Source: Dinoroseobacter sp039192165
GTDB taxonomy: Bacteria; Pseudomonadota; Alphaproteobacteria; Rhodobacterales; Rhodobacteraceae
Reading direction: 5' to 3'
Assembly (NCBI GenBank): GCA_039192165.1
Contig: JBCCXD010000003.1
Coordinates: forward strand, 1-64,000
DNA: 64,000 bases
Position 1 is the stretch's first letter, and the number at the start of each line of letters is the position of its first letter. A program made the position numbers and the translations under genes. Shown here one piece after another: positions 36,401 to 45,276 of the stretch. The notes beneath the pieces were generated by a model. That model was not told where the DNA came from. It did not search any database and saw only the letters and a program-made list of their open reading frames with translations.

Positions 36401-39400
36401 CTGTCGTCGAGGTGCCGCAGGTGATGTTGTTGAGCACCATGCTAACTTCGAGATCTGGCAGATTGTCGTACGGATCCGCATTGCCAAATGTATCGGCTGG
36501 GTCGAACGGGTTGACCGGCGAGGATTCATGCTCTGGCGGGAAGTAAATAATGGATCCGGCTGAGACTGTGTCACTGGGTCCGTTGCCGGCAAGCAGCTTG
36601 GCAAGATCAATGGCCCAGCCGTCCGACACCGGGTCATAAATAACAGCGCCCGGGGGATTACTTCCAATGCTCGCCCCCGGAGGAAGTTCGATCAGGATAC
36701 CCAGATCCCCTTGCAAGGTCAGCGTCGGATCATCCGGGTTCGGCAAATTGATCAGGTCGAAAAGATCGTCGTATTGGGAATTAGGCGTGAGAACCAGTTT
36801 GACCTCGATGCCATCTGCCGCGTCTTCATCTCCTTCGCCAACCAATGAAATGACCGGCGGCAACAGGTCTTCCGTCGGGCAGTCGCCGCCGCCACCGACA
36901 GGATCAGGCAGAACAACAATCGAGATCTGCTCTGTGGTCACCGCGCCGCCTCTAAGATTGTCGGCCGCGCTCAGGAAGGCGCCGACATTGGTGAGGAGCC
37001 CGGACGTCGGATCGGTAAAGGAGGCGCGGGCGGAGGACAGAGCTGCCTGATCGACGTCGTCCTCGAAGACCAGCGCGTTGAACTGAAGATCGTAATAGGT
37101 AACTTCGTCTACAGACGGTGGGACAAAAGTCAGGTTGGCCAGTTGCAGTTCCGTGACCAGCACCGTCTGGCCGGTTGGATCGACCGGCGTCACCCCAAGA
37201 AACCCTGCGCCCGGAGGGATGCCGCTGATCAGGTAGTAGAGAGTTTCTGACCCGTCAAAAGGCGTTCCGCCGGAAATCGCGGTCGTCTCGGTCATCGTTG
37301 CGGACAAGGGTGTAGCGGCTTGGAAGACATCAGCCGGATCCAGCCCGTCAAAGCCATCCCTCAGGGCAAGATCTGTGAGACGCTGGTTCAGCAGGAAGGG
37401 CCGTGAATCGTCACCGGCATAGCCATAGAGCCTGTTGAAATTGGGCGTGGTACTGTCTGGCGCGCTATCAGTCGGGTCTGTATCACCACTCGCCGCGCGG
37501 TAAACCGCGTCAACCTCGGCGAGCGTCAGCGTACTGCCCGGGGTCTGGTCCGGATCTTCCTGCTGTGCCGTGACATCTGCTTTGTCTGCAACGCCCTCTG
37601 TGACGATTGTAACCGTTCCGATGTTGGTCGTCGTCTCCGTCCGGTCAATGTCCTCGACAAACTCAACTTCGATCTGAAAAGAGAGTTCTTCGTTGCTGTC
37701 GAGGCCAGTCAGGATATGGAGGTTTTCCGCCACGCTCCAATCAAGCCAGGCGGTCGGGTCGATCAGGTTCAGGTAGCCGGACGTGTTGAACGGGTCGGCT
37801 GGGTCCGGCGGATTGGCCGTGTCTATCTGAGGCGGACCGTCGAACAGCAGAAAGGGGCGGTTAAAGGAGTCTTTCGGGAAATCGCCGTCGACCAGCCGGA
37901 ACCGGTTCGCGAATTCGAACGAGACGTCATTGGGGCGGCCCGCGAGAAGAGCGGCATTGTCAATGATATTGGCGGAAATATTGACTGCTTTGCTGGTATC
38001 TTCATCCAACGTGACCGAGCCTCTCGGAGAGCCGCCATCTGCGACCGGCTCGACACGAATGACCGTATCAATCTGGGTAACTCCGGTACCACCGCCATCA
38101 AACTCTTCAGTAACGAGATCTATCTGAATATCGAAGTCGCCAGCAAAATGCAGGGGAATTCCTCGGAACTGAAGGTTCTCCCATGTGCTGCTGGTAAGGC
38201 TCCAATCCGCTGATCCATCCGGGTTGATTTTTGTAATAAGCGCAGGCTCATATGGTCCACTTGGATTGCTGGGATTCACCGGAACATAGACGGAGACCCC
38301 AAGGGGTACCGCACGCAACACGACAGAGGCGAGTATCTCCGAAACGTCCTGATCGATCGTCTCCAGAAAGGCGCTGAATTCCCACGTGCCGCTGGGCAGG
38401 CTGGCTGGGTTGTCGATCTCCGCTTCATTCCCTGTAGAAAGCGTTACGATGTAGGCATTGTTGTTGACGGGCGCCACGTCGATATCGGCTTCGACTTCCG
38501 CGAATTGCGTTGCATCCGTAACCGTGTTGGTGTCGCGTGTTTCCACCCGCGCCACAATGTCGTTGCCAAAGAACGTGCCTTCAGAAGACCCAAATCGATC
38601 GCCGGCGCCCGCGGGCCCTGGGCGCACAACCCCGAATGGCGCGACCTGATCAGGATCCCAGTCTTCGTAGGGGGTGGGTGTCAAAGCAACCGAACCGCTG
38701 AAATCCTCAACGTCGGGTGCAAACGTTACGGTCAGCGTGCCGGACGAAAGGTCAAATGCAATGCTGTCAATCTTTGCGAGCTCGGTTGCGGCGAGCTGCG
38801 TACTGCCATCGAGCGAGGTCAGATAGGTCTCCCAATCGCTTTTTGGGATATCTCCAGTGATCTGCCAACTGTCAGGGACCCAATCGGTTGGGATGTTGGA
38901 AATGACTAGACGTTCAAGCTCTTCGGAGCCGTCGCGGTCAGGGGTTGAGGCAGCCAGCCCAAGATAGACCTGCACCTGATCATTGATCACCGGGCTTCCA
39001 TCCGGATTGGACGCACCGGATACCGATGGCGCCGTTGTGCCGGGGCCGGATCCGTCCAGCGTCGACTCGCGCAAGGTCAGAATGTCTGCAAGTGTAACGC
39101 TCTGGCCATCTGTTGCCGCGCCGGAGATCGAAGTGGCGGACGTGCCAATGGTATCGTTATTGGTTATATCGTCATCGCGTACAAAGACCGAGAGCGCGAG
39201 ATCTGCTTCGGCCACAGGCTGGAAGGTTATCGTTGTCTGAACGTCCTGCGTGGCCGCATTGTCCGACAAGTCGTCTTCCGCATCTCCCGTTTGCGTCTCG
39301 GACCAGAAGAATGTTGTATCATTCTCGATTATGCCGCTGAAATGCTGGGCGACGCGCACCTGAAGCGACTGGAACGCCGCAATCACATCCGCGGTGCTTG

Positions 39401-42400
39401 CCGCGGCCAGCGGCACGACTTCGTAGGTGACACTGTCCGTGGTGGAGCTCACTTGCGTGATCGTTAAAACACTGCGCAGCGCGCTGTCGGCAACACGAAG
39501 CTCCAGCAGGCTGGTGTCGCTCGGGTCGAACGCGTCGCTTGCAGTTGTCACAGTCAGCGTGACCTCGAGCTTGTCGAAACGCTCGGATCCGTCGTTGTCC
39601 TGCAACGCAACGCCTGTAATCCCGAGAGGGCGGCCCCGGCGCCCATCGACATTTTCGTTTGCACTCTGGTTTGCGACCGTAATGTCCGCGGGATCGACAA
39701 CCGCGTCGATATTCACATCGGTGCCACCGACACCGGTGGACGTGTCCGTCGGCAGCCCGGTGGCAGTATCTTCTGAGCTGACCGTGGCTACCAGATCAGA
39801 CCCCACTATGGTTTCAATATCGCGGTCGTCGTTGGTTCCCGGCGTAACCCTGATGCCGGCCGAAAAGCTCGTCAGGCCGGGGTTGAGGATGATGGTCAGC
39901 CGTCCCCCGGAGACTACGGCAGACGCGATATCTGCCGCGCCTGCTTCGATCAGACCGGACGGGACGGCGCCATCGGGGAGCCAGCCGGGAGGGATGGTAT
40001 CTATCGTGATCTGAGTAAGCTGTTCGCTGTTATCCCTATCGGGGGTGTTTGCATCGATCAGCAACAGGAAATCTGTATCTTCCTTTACCGAGAAGACATT
40101 GGGAGAGGTTTCGGTGACTTGAGGTTCTGCCGCCTCGACGGACAAGACGACCTCAGGTTCCGCAACCGGTAGCACGTTCAGAAGGAATGAGGCCGACGTG
40201 CCAGCTTGATCGCCCTCGTTGGTCACGACCGTTGGCGTAATGGTCACAACACCCGAGAAATGCTCTGGAAAGCTGGTGATCGCAAGGGTTTGCAGGACCG
40301 CAAAACTGCCCATCCATGTGTCGGTTGGACCGTTTAAAACTGTACCGTCGCTCAGAACGGTAGAGCCTATTGTCGGCAGTCCTTCGAAAAAGACTGAAGC
40401 ACCGATGATGGTCTCCGATCCATCGATGTCTGTCACAACCGCATCTATATTCAGAGGAATGTCATCCACAGATGGGTCGGTGTTAATGACGTCTTCGAAA
40501 ACGGAGATATCGGCGACACGAATGTCTATATCCGCTTCATCGTTGACCGAGACTGAAAAATTGACAGTTTCGATACCGTCTGTGGGACCACTGTCTGTCT
40601 CACTTGCCAGCAACGCTTCGTCTGTGCGGAACGTCACCTGAACGTTGATGGGATCGAGCGGCGTTTCGTTCGAAAAATCATCCGGCAATCTGATTTCAAG
40701 TGCAGTATACTCAGCCCCGGTCAGCGTTGGCAGAATACCACTTGCGGGTATGTTCACGAAAGCACCACCCGTCGAAAAGAGCGCGCCGTTCGGCAACGCC
40801 GAACCGAAGACAACCCGGACTTCAGCGACTGACTCAGATCCGTCATCGTCTATCAGCAGGCCTCCTCCCGCGCTGGCGGCAGTTGCGGACGCGACGTCAG
40901 AAGGCTTGAACAGGAGCGGCGCTTGCGTGGTGTTGTCCTCGTCGGTATCGCCGACAGCGTCATTCTCTGACAACACAAGGGATCCGGAATTGGTCACCTC
41001 CAGATCGCCTTCAGCCGCGACAGCCACGGTCAAAGTGGCACTGCCAAACGGCTCGGCTACCGTAGATTCATTTGAAACCGCCAGCACTTGCGCGGTGAGC
41101 GATGTCGCCGGGTTCTGGGTTGAGAAATCGGCAGGCAACTCGATGACCAGCTGATTGTACTGGGCGAGCGATCCGACAAAACCCAAAGCAGGTGTCGCCG
41201 GTGCAAATGTCCCTCCGTCGTCCAGTGACACCCGTGTTCCCGGTGGCAGCGTATCGAAAATGACGGCAACCTGCTCGATAGTCTCCGACATATCCTCGTC
41301 GATCGCAGCTGGCGTCACAGCGTCGGAGGGTTTGAACGTCACGACATCGTCGGTTTCAGCGAGATTAATTGTACCGTCTGCAAAAACCACGTCGGGTTCA
41401 AAGTCGACGGTGACCGGGATAGTCCCAACAATCGGTCCGCCCGCATCTGTCGTCACCGACAATTCACCCTCGAGCGTCTGGGCCGGACTCGTGGTGGAAT
41501 AGTCCTTGGGAAAGGTCAGCGTGACCGTCGTCGGATCCGGCGCCCCGGACCCGGCAATAAAGGTATAGTCAAACCGCACAGAGTCGGGGCCTGTGGAAGT
41601 GAAGGATCCGGCATTTGACGCTGTGCCAACCGGAAGATCCGGGAGCGAGAATGTCAGCTGTGTGATCGTCTCATTTGGGTCTGTAATGATCACGTCGATG
41701 AAGTCGGACAGCAAAACAGTGACGACGTCATCGGTTTCAACGGTGGTGACATCTCCGACGATAATGATGTCTGGCGTCGGGGTCACCACGAGGGTCTGAA
41801 GAAGCGTTTCGGAGCCTTCGGGTGTTGTCACGGTAATGACGTTGAGAACCGTTCCGGAGAAGTCGCCAGGAAGATCCAGGATCAGGTCGTTGGCTTCCTG
41901 GACCGTCCCGCGCCAACTGGTGCCCGACGGATCGAGTGTCCCCCCGTTCACATCTGCAGTGGCCGGCAACCCCCCGAAAGCGATGTCCACAACCGCTGCA
42001 AATCTCGGATCGGTCGGGTCTGCCGTTTCGGACCCGTCGATATCCGTTATAGAAATGTCCAATTGCAGATCGACCAGCACACCCGGTGCCGGCGCGCCGA
42101 TGACGCCGCCATCTTCCTCAGCGGCCAGAAGCAAAGGCGCATTCAGTTCGATGTCCGGCTCAAACACTATGTCGACCTGACGCGACAAAACCGCCGTGCC
42201 ATCCGAAGGCCCGTCCACGCCCGGATTCTGATCTTCGTCCGTATCAATCCGCAGCGTGAGATCCAGCGGTCGACTGGTTCCGGCTGCCGGATCAAGATCG
42301 CTACGGTTCGCGGTTGAAAAATCCGCGGGCAGTTCAAAGCTTAACCCGGCATATGCTGTCTGCAGTGTCCCGAAGCCGAGAACACTCGCCTGAAGCGTGA

Positions 42401-44675
42401 TCGTCAGCGTTGCGCTGTCATCGGTCGGGTTTGGTGCGAGGCTGGCAACGCCGCCTGCGGGCAAGCCGGTTACATCTGTTAAGACGAAACTGCCATCTCC
42501 TGGCAAGCCGTCGACGACCAGAACAAGCGTTTCCAAAGCCTCGGACCCGTCCGGATCGGTGACCAGTGGGGCCAGCAAATCGGCGGGGGTTACGACCGTT
42601 GGCGCGTCTGTCTCGTCCGGCACCGTGTCAGGGCCGGACCCGTCAATTTCTGCATCGCCTTCGGGGGTTATCGTCAATTCCACACCGACCGGGCCGTTGG
42701 CTCCTTCGTTTGAAGTTGCGGATAGCGTCCCCGTCAAGGTGCCGACCGTACCTCCGGGTGTGGATTTGGTGGAATAATCAGCCGGAAAGGCGAGGCGCAG
42801 CGCTTGATACTCTGCGGCGCTTCCGGAAAAACTGAAGCTGCCTCCTAAGACCGTGTCATACGAGAACGACGTGCCGGCAATACCGGATACCACGACGCCG
42901 GGCGGCAGGCTGCCGAGCTCCAATGTCACCAAGCTAAGCGCCTCTGACAGGTCTACATCGCTGACCTGCGCCTGCCACACAGTGGCCGGCGCAATCTGAA
43001 CCGGTGCGTCGGTCTCAGCCACGACCAGCGCTGAAATGATCAGGTCCACATCTCCGGTTGGTGCAATTTCGATGACCTGCGATGTACTGGCCGTACCCTC
43101 TGGATTGGACGCAACGATCGACACAGGGATTGTTCCCGAGAAGTCTCCGGGAAAAGTCAATGTCAGGGCATTTGCCTGCGCCACGGAGCCAACCCAGCTT
43201 TGCCCTGCGATTGCCCCAACGTTAGCAAGTGTCCCATTTGGCAACCCCGAGAAGCTCAGGACAACTTGCGTCCCGTCTTCGGACCCGTCGATATCGGTCA
43301 CTGCGATGTCGAGGCCAAGGTCGAGGGTTATGCCCGACCCGTCGGCGCCATTGCCATCCTCCACCCCGGTCACAATCGGAGGCGCTGTTACTGTGATGTC
43401 CGGAGTGGCTTGCACCGTCACAACGAATGCGCGTGAGTCAGCTCCGCCTTCGTTGGTCGTTGCCGCCACCACGCCCGAAATCGTCGAGACCGGGTTCGTC
43501 GTCGAAAAATCTGCAGGCAGTCGCACGACAATAAGCTCGTAGTCTGAAAGGCTGCCAGTGAAGTCGATCGAAAACGGGTTCGCAACGAAACTGCTTCCGC
43601 CGTCAAACGAAACTTCGGCGTTTGACGGCAGGCCCGAGAGTGTGAACTGAACCCCGTCCACACGTTCTGATCCGTCGATATCTGTCGCCTCAGGCAAAAC
43701 CGCGTCGGCGGGCCGGAAAAGGGTCGGAGCGTCCGTCTCGGTCAGCGCAAGTGTGCCGGGCCCCACTAGTTGCAAATCTTCCTCCTGGAAGATCGTCAAG
43801 GGAAAGCTCTGGGTCGGACCAGCGCCGAAGTTGGAATTGGCAAATATCTGCCCTTCGAGAGGTCCCTCCGGTGCATCGATCCGGCTTTCAGTCGAGAAAT
43901 CTCTCGGAAATGTCAGAGTAAGCGTTTCAAACTCGGCGGGGGACCCGAGAAACGTGAAGGTCGTGCCGGAGATGGAACCGCCCGAGGCGATTGTGCCAAC
44001 AGGGACGTTTGAAACCGTGATCCCGATTTCGGTGATAACCTCTCCAAATTCGGGCTGACCTGCGGAAACGTCGATAAACGATGAAAATGACAGGGTCACC
44101 GGTGCGTCCGTTTCGATGCGAACCGCATCTCCGGACAAGACATCGATACCCACTTGGGCTTCGGCCCCGCCTGCAGCTTGGTCGTCCACAAATTCCGGAA
44201 ACGAGAATTCGGTGGGTGGCAATAACGGGTTGATCGCAAGACCCTCGAGGGGCGCATTCACGATAAAATCTGTCGTATCAACTGAACTGCTGGGCCAGAT
44301 CTGGTCCCCTGCAAGAAAGGGGGTCAGGTCGACCACGGCCGCGTCTTCCAGTTCAGTCCAGCCTTGTTCGGAGAGGGCCAGTGATAACAGTTCAACGCTT
44401 GAGACCACCACGTCTCCTACGCGGATGAGGAAGTCTTTCGTTGCGGCATTCTCGAGAACAATAACGGACCCGTCAGCTTGTACGAGAAGCAGATGATTTC
44501 CAAGCCGCAGTGGCCGGCTTGCCTGCGCGCCCGCCGGCAACACAAACTGATTGAAGGTGGCGGTATCAAAGGCCTGAACGCGCCCCGCAGTTCCGCTCTG
44601 ATTGCCCGAGGCAAGCAGAGCTTCAAGCGCTGACTTGGAAAGAGATACAGGCAAGTCGCCTTGGCCATCAGCCAT
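33417..44675 (-). CDS. Giant repeat adhesin, Type I secretion substrate (3,752 residues)
   Basis: ATG 44675 has GGAG eight bases upstream. The N-terminus (residues 1-150, LPAGAQASRPLRLGNHLLLV..IVLENAATKDFLIRVGDVVV) resembles the prefix domain of BapA-like adhesins. About 30 tandem beta-rich repeats follow, marked by D.DGSE and [FL]P.DFS. The C-terminus carries a short RTX motif (LGAGDDAVLDSAGADTLTGG TGADVF) and a T1SS target region (VADVITDYEESVDQIDLSSV). No signal peptide or transmembrane segment is present, as expected for T1SS cargo. The cognate exporter genes converge on it. Likely role: surface attachment and biofilm. A QAAGG sequence at residues 166-170 could be a LapG-like site. Confidence 0.93.
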   Translation of the reverse strand: MADGQGDLPVSLSKSALEALLASGNQSGTAGRVQAFDTATFNQFVLPAGAQASRPLRLGNHLLLVQADGSVIVLENAATKDFLIRVGDVVVSSVELLSLALSEQGWTELEDAAVVDLTPFLAGDQIWPSSSVDTTDFIVNAPLEGLAINPLLPPTEFSFPEFVDDQAAGGAEAQVGIDVLSGDAVRIETDAPVTLSFSSFIDVSAGQPEFGEVITEIGITVSNVPVGTIASGGSISGTTFTFLGSPAEFETLTLTFPRDFSTESRIDAPEGPLEGQIFANSNFGAGPTQSFPLTIFQEEDLQLVGPGTLALTETDAPTLFRPADAVLPEATDIDGSERVDGVQFTLSGLPSNAEVSFDGGSSFVANPFSIDFTGSLSDYELIVVRLPADFSTTNPVSTISGVVAATTNEGGADSRAFVVTVQATPDITVTAPPIVTGVEDGNGADGSGITLDLGLDIAVTDIDGSEDGTQVVLSFSGLPNGTLANVGAIAGQSWVGSVAQANALTLTFPGDFSGTIPVSIVASNPEGTASTSQVIEIAPTGDVDLIISALVVAETDAPVQIAPATVWQAQVSDVDLSEALSLVTLELGSLPPGVVVSGIAGTSFSYDTVLGGSFSFSGSAAEYQALRLAFPADYSTKSTPGGTVGTLTGTLSATSNEGANGPVGVELTITPEGDAEIDGSGPDTVPDETDAPTVVTPADLLAPLVTDPDGSEALETLVLVVDGLPGDGSFVLTDVTGLPAGGVASLAPNPTDDSATLTITLQASVLGFGTLQTAYAGLSFELPADFSTANRSDLDPAAGTSRPLDLTLRIDTDEDQNPGVDGPSDGTAVLSRQVDIVFEPDIELNAPLLLAAEEDGGVIGAPAPGVLVDLQLDISITDIDGSETADPTDPRFAAVVDIAFGGLPATADVNGGTLDPSGTSWRGTVQEANDLILDLPGDFSGTVLNVITVTTPEGSETLLQTLVVTPTPDIIIVGDVTTVETDDVVTVLLSDFIDVIITDPNETITQLTFSLPDLPVGTASNAGSFTSTGPDSVRFDYTFIAGSGAPDPTTVTLTFPKDYSTTSPAQTLEGELSVTTDAGGPIVGTIPVTVDFEPDVVFADGTINLAETDDVVTFKPSDAVTPAAIDEDMSETIEQVAVIFDTLPPGTRVSLDDGGTFAPATPALGFVGSLAQYNQLVIELPADFSTQNPATSLTAQVLAVSNESTVAEPFGSATLTVAVAAEGDLEVTNSGSLVLSENDAVGDTDEDNTTQAPLLFKPSDVASATAASAGGGLLIDDDGSESVAEVRVVFGSALPNGALFSTGGAFVNIPASGILPTLTGAEYTALEIRLPDDFSNETPLDPINVQVTFRTDEALLASETDSGPTDGIETVNFSVSVNDEADIDIRVADISVFEDVINTDPSVDDIPLNIDAVVTDIDGSETIIGASVFFEGLPTIGSTVLSDGTVLNGPTDTWMGSFAVLQTLAITSFPEHFSGVVTITPTVVTNEGDQAGTSASFLLNVLPVAEPEVVLSVEAAEPQVTETSPNVFSVKEDTDFLLLIDANTPDRDNSEQLTQITIDTIPPGWLPDGAVPSGLIEAGAADIASAVVSGGRLTIILNPGLTSFSAGIRVTPGTNDDRDIETIVGSDLVATVSSEDTATGLPTDTSTGVGGTDVNIDAVVDPADITVANQSANENVDGRRGRPLGITGVALQDNDGSERFDKLEVTLTVTTASDAFDPSDTSLLELRVADSALRSVLTITQVSSTTDSVTYEVVPLAAASTADVIAAFQSLQVRVAQHFSGIIENDTTFFWSETQTGDAEDDLSDNAATQDVQTTITFQPVAEADLALSVFVRDDDITNNDTIGTSATSISGAATDGQSVTLADILTLRESTLDGSGPGTTAPSVSGASNPDGSPVINDQVQVYLGLAASTPDRDGSEELERLVISNIPTDWVPDSWQITGDIPKSDWETYLTSLDGSTQLAATELAKIDSIAFDLSSGTLTVTFAPDVEDFSGSVALTPTPYEDWDPDQVAPFGVVRPGPAGAGDRFGSSEGTFFGNDIVARVETRDTNTVTDATQFAEVEADIDVAPVNNNAYIVTLSTGNEAEIDNPASLPSGTWEFSAFLETIDQDVSEILASVVLRAVPLGVSVYVPVNPSNPSGPYEPALITKINPDGSADWSLTSSTWENLQFRGIPLHFAGDFDIQIDLVTEEFDGGGTGVTQIDTVIRVEPVADGGSPRGSVTLDEDTSKAVNISANIIDNAALLAGRPNDVSFEFANRFRLVDGDFPKDSFNRPFLLFDGPPQIDTANPPDPADPFNTSGYLNLIDPTAWLDWSVAENLHILTGLDSNEELSFQIEVEFVEDIDRTETTTNIGTVTIVTEGVADKADVTAQQEDPDQTPGSTLTLAEVDAVYRAASGDTDPTDSAPDSTTPNFNRLYGYAGDDSRPFLLNQRLTDLALRDGFDGLDPADVFQAATPLSATMTETTAISGGTPFDGSETLYYLISGIPPGAGFLGVTPVDPTGQTVLVTELQLANLTFVPPSVDEVTYYDLQFNALVFEDDVDQAALSSARASFTDPTSGLLTNVGAFLSAADNLRGGAVTTEQISIVVLPDPVGGGGDCPTEDLLPPVISLVGEGDEDAADGIEVKLVLTPNSQYDDLFDLINLPNPDDPTLTLQGDLGILIELPPGASIGSNPPGAVIYDPVSDGWAIDLAKLLAGNGPSDTVSAGSIIYFPPEHESSPVNPFDPADTFGNADPYDNLPDLEVSMVLNNITCGTSTTGTGTANVIVNPVVDGPSISVALSSLATPGAFPYPVPEDERIALDITISGVDGGERVLPGSDVIVTINGTHIGGPLSSNDQILGLEQSGLYDSDGNIIDDGRLQIIGGNYVYTLTPADLAGLFIVPKNHIHGELTVSVQATAEDIDGSTATGTGNGRIEIDAIADEVIIDVDETILDPETGLPVSEINDNGTPLNPFDDTIIFTVIEDQRVFFDQLAPVSSADQDGSEVVSVVFELLPFVEIGSTGPLTTLIDNGDGTFTVGQADFDKIFVTLETEHARTPDNLDPTIPNEIPITLRFITFELPNGDEKEVDETFLLRVRPDADKPDVIAEIAPTAGTEDQPQPYALTISGTTPDPHETMEFEISGIPAGGLIFVGGTQVPVDAAGTALLPGVASASASGIPTFLPDGQVTFIPPADFADSVSLTVRSITTDDNPAPWNTDGYVDQEPSDPVVLDLDITVAPDLQITQTDDTIVIGEGDAPTQPSFRPADNLALTVTDTDGSEAIDGITYTLASVPAGTTYTLGGATIPVATADLSLSLTEAEFALLEIQFPVNYSTNGSPLAGSLNATTNEGGDETVSFTVEVTGELDLVVTVTPTDQAQTGSSVDVPLGIDASLELPQSTSSETLDEVVVAFSAPLPTGSVASGGTLSPDRSTLTLTRGAMSPTDFAAMVAALTITLPGDFSGALAGTVVGTTNHGVTAPVAFSANVNDQPDITGPVDLGDTDTTSTVIPLADFLANASDPDGLAGIDALVSDTSDVTAVVNGTNVEITTLNGFSGLVTFTYNVLDSGTPTASISTSATLDVERTFQLVQTTTTTIGPDGVTQIPIADDIDGGSGGKDTALGTNSAEAVVFDPAARDYSGIEGFSMLDGGDLVDLSLATIGFNVDLGAGDDAVLDSAGADTLTGGTGADVFGLGRDLTVADVITDYEESVDQIDLSSVLTGSDTLDGRASYAAGELTVLGEVAAQITGSGGTIPSSVEVIFETASGGKDVVVI
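33900..44100 (-). repeat. Tandem Ig/cadherin-like repeats inside the adhesin gene
   Basis: Units of roughly 90-130 residues recur through the gene; boundaries are approximate. Marker phrases are TDIDGSE/DPDGSE at the start and LTFPGDFSG/LPADFST near the end of a unit. Examples are LTLTFPRDFSTES, LRLAFPADYSTKS, LILDLPGDFSGT, LVIELPADFSTQN and LEIQFPVNYSTNG. The middle units (about 36,000-39,700) are longer and more diverged. Nucleotide copies are clearly not identical, so the array is old. Confidence 0.85.
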
Positions 44676-45276
44676 TCTTGAGCTCCAACTTTAGGTGCGC
44701 AGTGGGCGCAGTTGCAAGTTCAAGTCGATTTGCAGACACCTTACAACCCCGGGAAAGGAATACCAAACAGACTGTATATTTGCATGAGACAACGCCTGAG
44801 GGCGAGGGCGCGAATTAACGCAACTAGCGCAACAAAAGGACGGAGCGTCTTCGTCGGTTATTCGGTTGTTTGGCTGAACTATGGCAAGTGCCTTCGTAGT
44901 CCGAACCTCAGACATCCGATGGGGTTGCACCGAACGGCGGCTGAGTGCGCAAAGCTGTCGTTAGGTCCGCTAAATCGCGGTCGGGACCTGAGCGTTTTCG
45001 TAAGGTGACCGCTTCGAGCGGAAAGCGGTCGTCTAGACTGATTAGAGCGTCTGGTTGCACCATCAAGCCAGACTGAGCACCAACGTGACTTTTTTGAATA
45101 TCTTCTGATTTGGTCGCGTTGTTGCCTTTGACGTTGAAATCCACGTGCAGTGATCACGGCGAAAAATCGCACGATGGAGTGTACGAACTCGCGACAAGAC
45201 GCAAATGCTTGGTGTTAGGGGTGACACACACCGGTCGCACACGCATGCTGAAGAAATACATCAGCAATGGGGAATC
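44676..45276. other. Intergenic region upstream of the adhesin and nucleotidase genes
   Basis: About 600 bases between the divergent adhesin and CpdB-like genes. It should contain both promoters, but I see no strong consensus pair. A GACCGCTT/AAGCGGTC hairpin lies at 45007-45030 without a T-run. The second copy of the diverged repeat lies at 45061-45177. Confidence 0.5.
45061..45177 (+). repeat. Diverged intergenic repeat, copy 2
   Basis: This is the partner of 3364-3483 in the same orientation; shared blocks include GGTCGCGTT, TTGAAATCC and TGCAGTGATCACGG-like sequence. It lacks an intact frame. See copy 1 for interpretation. Confidence 0.55.

Noticed and set aside
33600..44500. Many long plus-strand open frames opposite the adhesin gene
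   Set aside because: They are shadows of the repeat-coding strand: Ser/Val/Thr-rich translations without domains or ribosome sites, tracking codon bias of the real gene.
45007..45030. Hairpin GACCGCTT/AAGCGGTC
   Set aside because: Lies between divergent genes with no T-run; a terminator makes no sense and no regulator is linked to it.
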